DNA of 64,000 nt. Source: Lytechinus pictus. Its lineage: Eukaryota; Echinodermata; Echinoidea; Temnopleuroida; Toxopneustidae. Under the pieces are notes generated by a model. That model ran no database searches. It was not told the DNA's origin and worked only from the letters and a program-made list of their open reading frames with translations. The stretch spans positions 31,821,994 through 31,885,993 of the forward strand of contig NC_087252.1 of assembly GCF_037042905.1 (NCBI RefSeq), given 5' to 3'. Made by a program: the position numbers and the translations under genes. Of the stretch, positions 62,174 to 64,000 are shown in pieces (positions within the stretch are counted from its first letter, which is position 1; every line of letters starts with the position of its first letter).

Positions 62174-62388
62174 TTAGTGCTTCTGACTGAGGAGTTTCTC
62201 CCATCTGTTCCCTTTTCCAGCTCCCTGGTCCCTGCCCTGGTCTAGCTGATCCAAGGAGTTACCAGCTAACTCCTTGGCTGATCCTCTCAATTCACTGATT
62301 ATCCGGATGTTCACGGGGATGTTCACAGCATCAATGATAGCATCCCTGGATGCGAGATGTTGCTGAGCTCGCTTGCTGGCAGATGCAC
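62174..62388 (-). CDS. Possible terminal exon of an unknown minus-strand gene
   Basis: After a good acceptor (TTGCTCTGCGTTGCAG|GTGCA) the minus strand stays open for 71 codons to a stop. The peptide is hydrophilic and helix-like: ASKRAQQHLASRDAIIDAV, then RIISELRGSAKELAGNSLDQ and a Gln/Gly-rich end (NRWEKLLSQKH). The local base composition is more gene-like than its surroundings. No family was recognised. An internal AGCTG|GTAACT could be an alternative donor. Upstream exons would lie at higher coordinates, possibly outside the window. Confidence 0.35.
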
Positions 62389-62869
62389 CTGCAACGCAGA
62401 GCAAATGCAGCTAATCTAGTCTGAAGCCACAGACCCTGACTGATACTTCAATTAAAAAGTGTGCCTCGAAACAAATCTAGAGCAAGTTCCAAATCATTTT
62501 TAAAGTTTGAAGTTTGACATAATTGTAGTACAAAGGTCATGAAGGGCTACTTTTATCTATAAAATCAGACTGCTTTCAACAACTTTCCTTTTAAGTAAAG
62601 TTTTGTGTCTGCAAACGACAGCTAGCTCCCTGTAAGGTCAACTGGGGTCGTGAAATATGCAAATTAGAGTAAATTGCATTGACTTGCCTGGACGGTCTCT
62701 CTGAAACATGACTTTTTACATCTTTTTAATTGAATGAGGTAAGTGACGACTGGTTTCCGTATGAAAGAGATTTTGATTATTAATGCTTCTGGAGGAATGG
62801 TATCATGTTCCATCGTAAACATATCATTTTAAACGAGGATTTTGGAGAAAAACGTGTTTGATGGTGTGC

Positions 62870-63085
62870 TCAATTTGTGGAGTGCAGCTGCAGTGGAGCA
62901 GTTGAGAGAAAGTCGCATCAGCAGCTGCGCTCCGATCCCCGGCCGTGTGAAGGCTATGCTCGCTTCGAACTGAGCTGTGTCGTGTGTGATGATGCGATGG
63001 ATGGTATATAGTTGGCGATTTTGCCGCTTGTCTTAGCATTGGCTAAATCATCGGCTTGTACGTGTTGTCCGCGTTGGATGAGGGA
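62870..63085. promoter_or_regulatory. GC-richer patch, possible promoter or 5' exon
   Basis: Locally CpG-containing sequence (GCGCTCCGATCCCCGGCCGT, then GTGTTGTCCGCGTTGG) within AT-rich DNA. TATATA-like TGGTATATAGTTGG at 63002 reads as ACTATATACC on the minus strand. It lies about 500 bp upstream of the possible exon on that strand. Weak evidence only. Confidence 0.2.
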
Positions 63086-63107
63086 AGATGAAACATTGAC
63101 AGTTACT

Positions 63108-63215
63108 TGAAGGTCAAGTCCACTTCAGAAAAATGTTGATTTGATTCAATCAAACAAGCATAACATTTTTTAACACTGAAAATTTCATCAAAATCGGATG
63201 TAAATACAGTAAGAA
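63108..63215. mobile_element. Half of the 17129-type MITE
   Basis: AAGGTCAAGTCCACTTCAGA, TTGATTTGATTCAATCAAAC and TTCATCAAAATCGGATGTAA match the left arm at 17129. The sequence then runs into a purine array, so the right arm is lost. Confidence 0.65.
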
Positions 63216-63224
63216 AGTTAAGAC

Positions 63225-63480
63225 TTAAGGAGAAGAAGAAGAGGATGAAGAAGGAGAAGAGGAAAAGAAGAGAAAGGAGAAGAGAAAGAAGAAGAGGAAG
63301 AAGAAGAAGAGGAATAAGAAGAAGATGAAGAAGAAGAGGAAGAAGAAGAGAAAGGAGAAGAAAAGGGAGAACAAGAGGAAGAAGAAGTAGAAGAAGAGGA
63401 GGAAGAAGAAGGAGAAGAGAAAGAAGAAAAGAGAAAGGAGAGGAAGAAGAAGAAGAGAAGTAGAAACTAGAAGAAGAGGA
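63225..63480 (+). repeat. (GAA/GGA)n purine array
   Basis: About 250 bp of AAGAAGAGGAAGAAG-type repeats. The Phe/Leu-rich translation of the opposite strand is an artefact. Confidence 0.92.
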
Positions 63481-64000
63481 AAGAGAAGTGTGTGGAAATT
63501 GGAATACAAAGTATCGTGAATAAGATAATTGTCAAAGGCTTGAAATCTACTTCTGTACAATAATCACCAACCTTTTATACATGTGTACATCTAAAAGCTA
63601 GGTGGACCAAAGATTTTCAGGGCCAAGGAAAAGGGAGAAAAGAAGGAAAGGAAAAAGGGTGAAAAATATATCTCTTGAATTACAGTATGGCAAAATTTAC
63701 CACAAAATGTTTTTTTTTTTGGAGGAAGGTCAAATTTTTTGCTTGATTCTTGCAGCTTTTAATAAATTTTGCCCCATATGCCTTTTCTGAACCCCTCAAA
63801 ATTGTTGGCTCATTTACTGCTTTTAAAACCACTCCTTAAAACTTTAAACTAAAAAAAAACAATCCCTTCCAACAGACTAGAGTTTTGGTCAGTCTTTCCC
63901 CAACCATAAACACCACAAATAATGCGCATGTACTGTATGAAGTATTTCATTGTGCAACTTTTTTCTCAAGCAAGAGTATAGTGCAGGTAAACTAGAATTC
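63481..64000. other. No gene seen
   Basis: AT- and purine-rich sequence to the window edge; nothing supported. Confidence 0.4.

Noticed and set aside
62824-63039. 71-codon minus-strand frame in the GC-richer patch
   Set aside because: No domain, and the base composition better fits a promoter or untranslated exon; kept only as a weak regulatory candidate.
63225-63560. Phe/Leu-rich 111-codon frame on the minus strand
   Set aside because: Translation of a purine microsatellite.

Overview
The window looks like nuclear DNA of a marine deuterostome, most likely an echinoderm such as a sea urchin. It carries two spliced animal genes, a PR/SET zinc-finger gene and a DEDD-type death-effector gene. 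Intergenic and intronic DNA is AT-rich and very densely packed with short inverted-repeat transposons, tRNA-derived SINEs and simple repeats. The species guess rests on gene content and repeat style, not on a search.

Layout. 1-7.9 kb: gene-free DNA with hairpin transposons, a SINE, a 47-bp minisatellite and faint zinc-finger-like remnants. 7.9-15.8 kb (minus strand): a complete five-exon PRDM-family gene encoding 790 residues (His/Gln/Pro-rich N terminus, PR/SET domain, twelve C2H2-type fingers). All four exon junctions keep frame. Its introns hold hAT-like elements, a SINE split by a TTAA-flanked element, and a purine tract. 15.9-18.9 kb: more TTAA-flanked elements, one starting 99 bp upstream of the PRDM start codon. 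18.9-29.0 kb: a 10.1-kb structure bounded by inverted arrays of ACGT repeats, with a young Ty3/Gypsy retrotransposon (gag, pol, two LTRs differing at one position) inserted in its interior. 29-37.9 kb: gene-free, including a 2.07-kb TA-flanked element built from degenerate repeats.

37.9-55.8 kb (plus strand): a complete three-exon DEDD orthologue of 368 residues. Exon 1 carries the death effector domain, exon 2 a Ser-rich linker, and exon 3 the highly conserved C-terminal domain. Intron 1 (9.5 kb) contains an antisense, apparently non-autonomous LTR retrotransposon with three LTR copies (two outer, one internal) and a gag-like reading frame. Intron 2 (7.2 kb) contains a 3.97-kb inverted-repeat element with eight copies of a 15-16-bp subterminal motif. 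55.8-64 kb: more hairpin elements, a SINE tail, purine tracts, and one possible minus-strand exon near 62.3 kb.

The two host genes are unrelated: one is a putative histone methyltransferase/DNA-binding regulator, the other a nuclear death-effector protein. Most of the remaining sequence can be explained as nested transposition, and target-site duplications allow the order of several insertions to be read directly.
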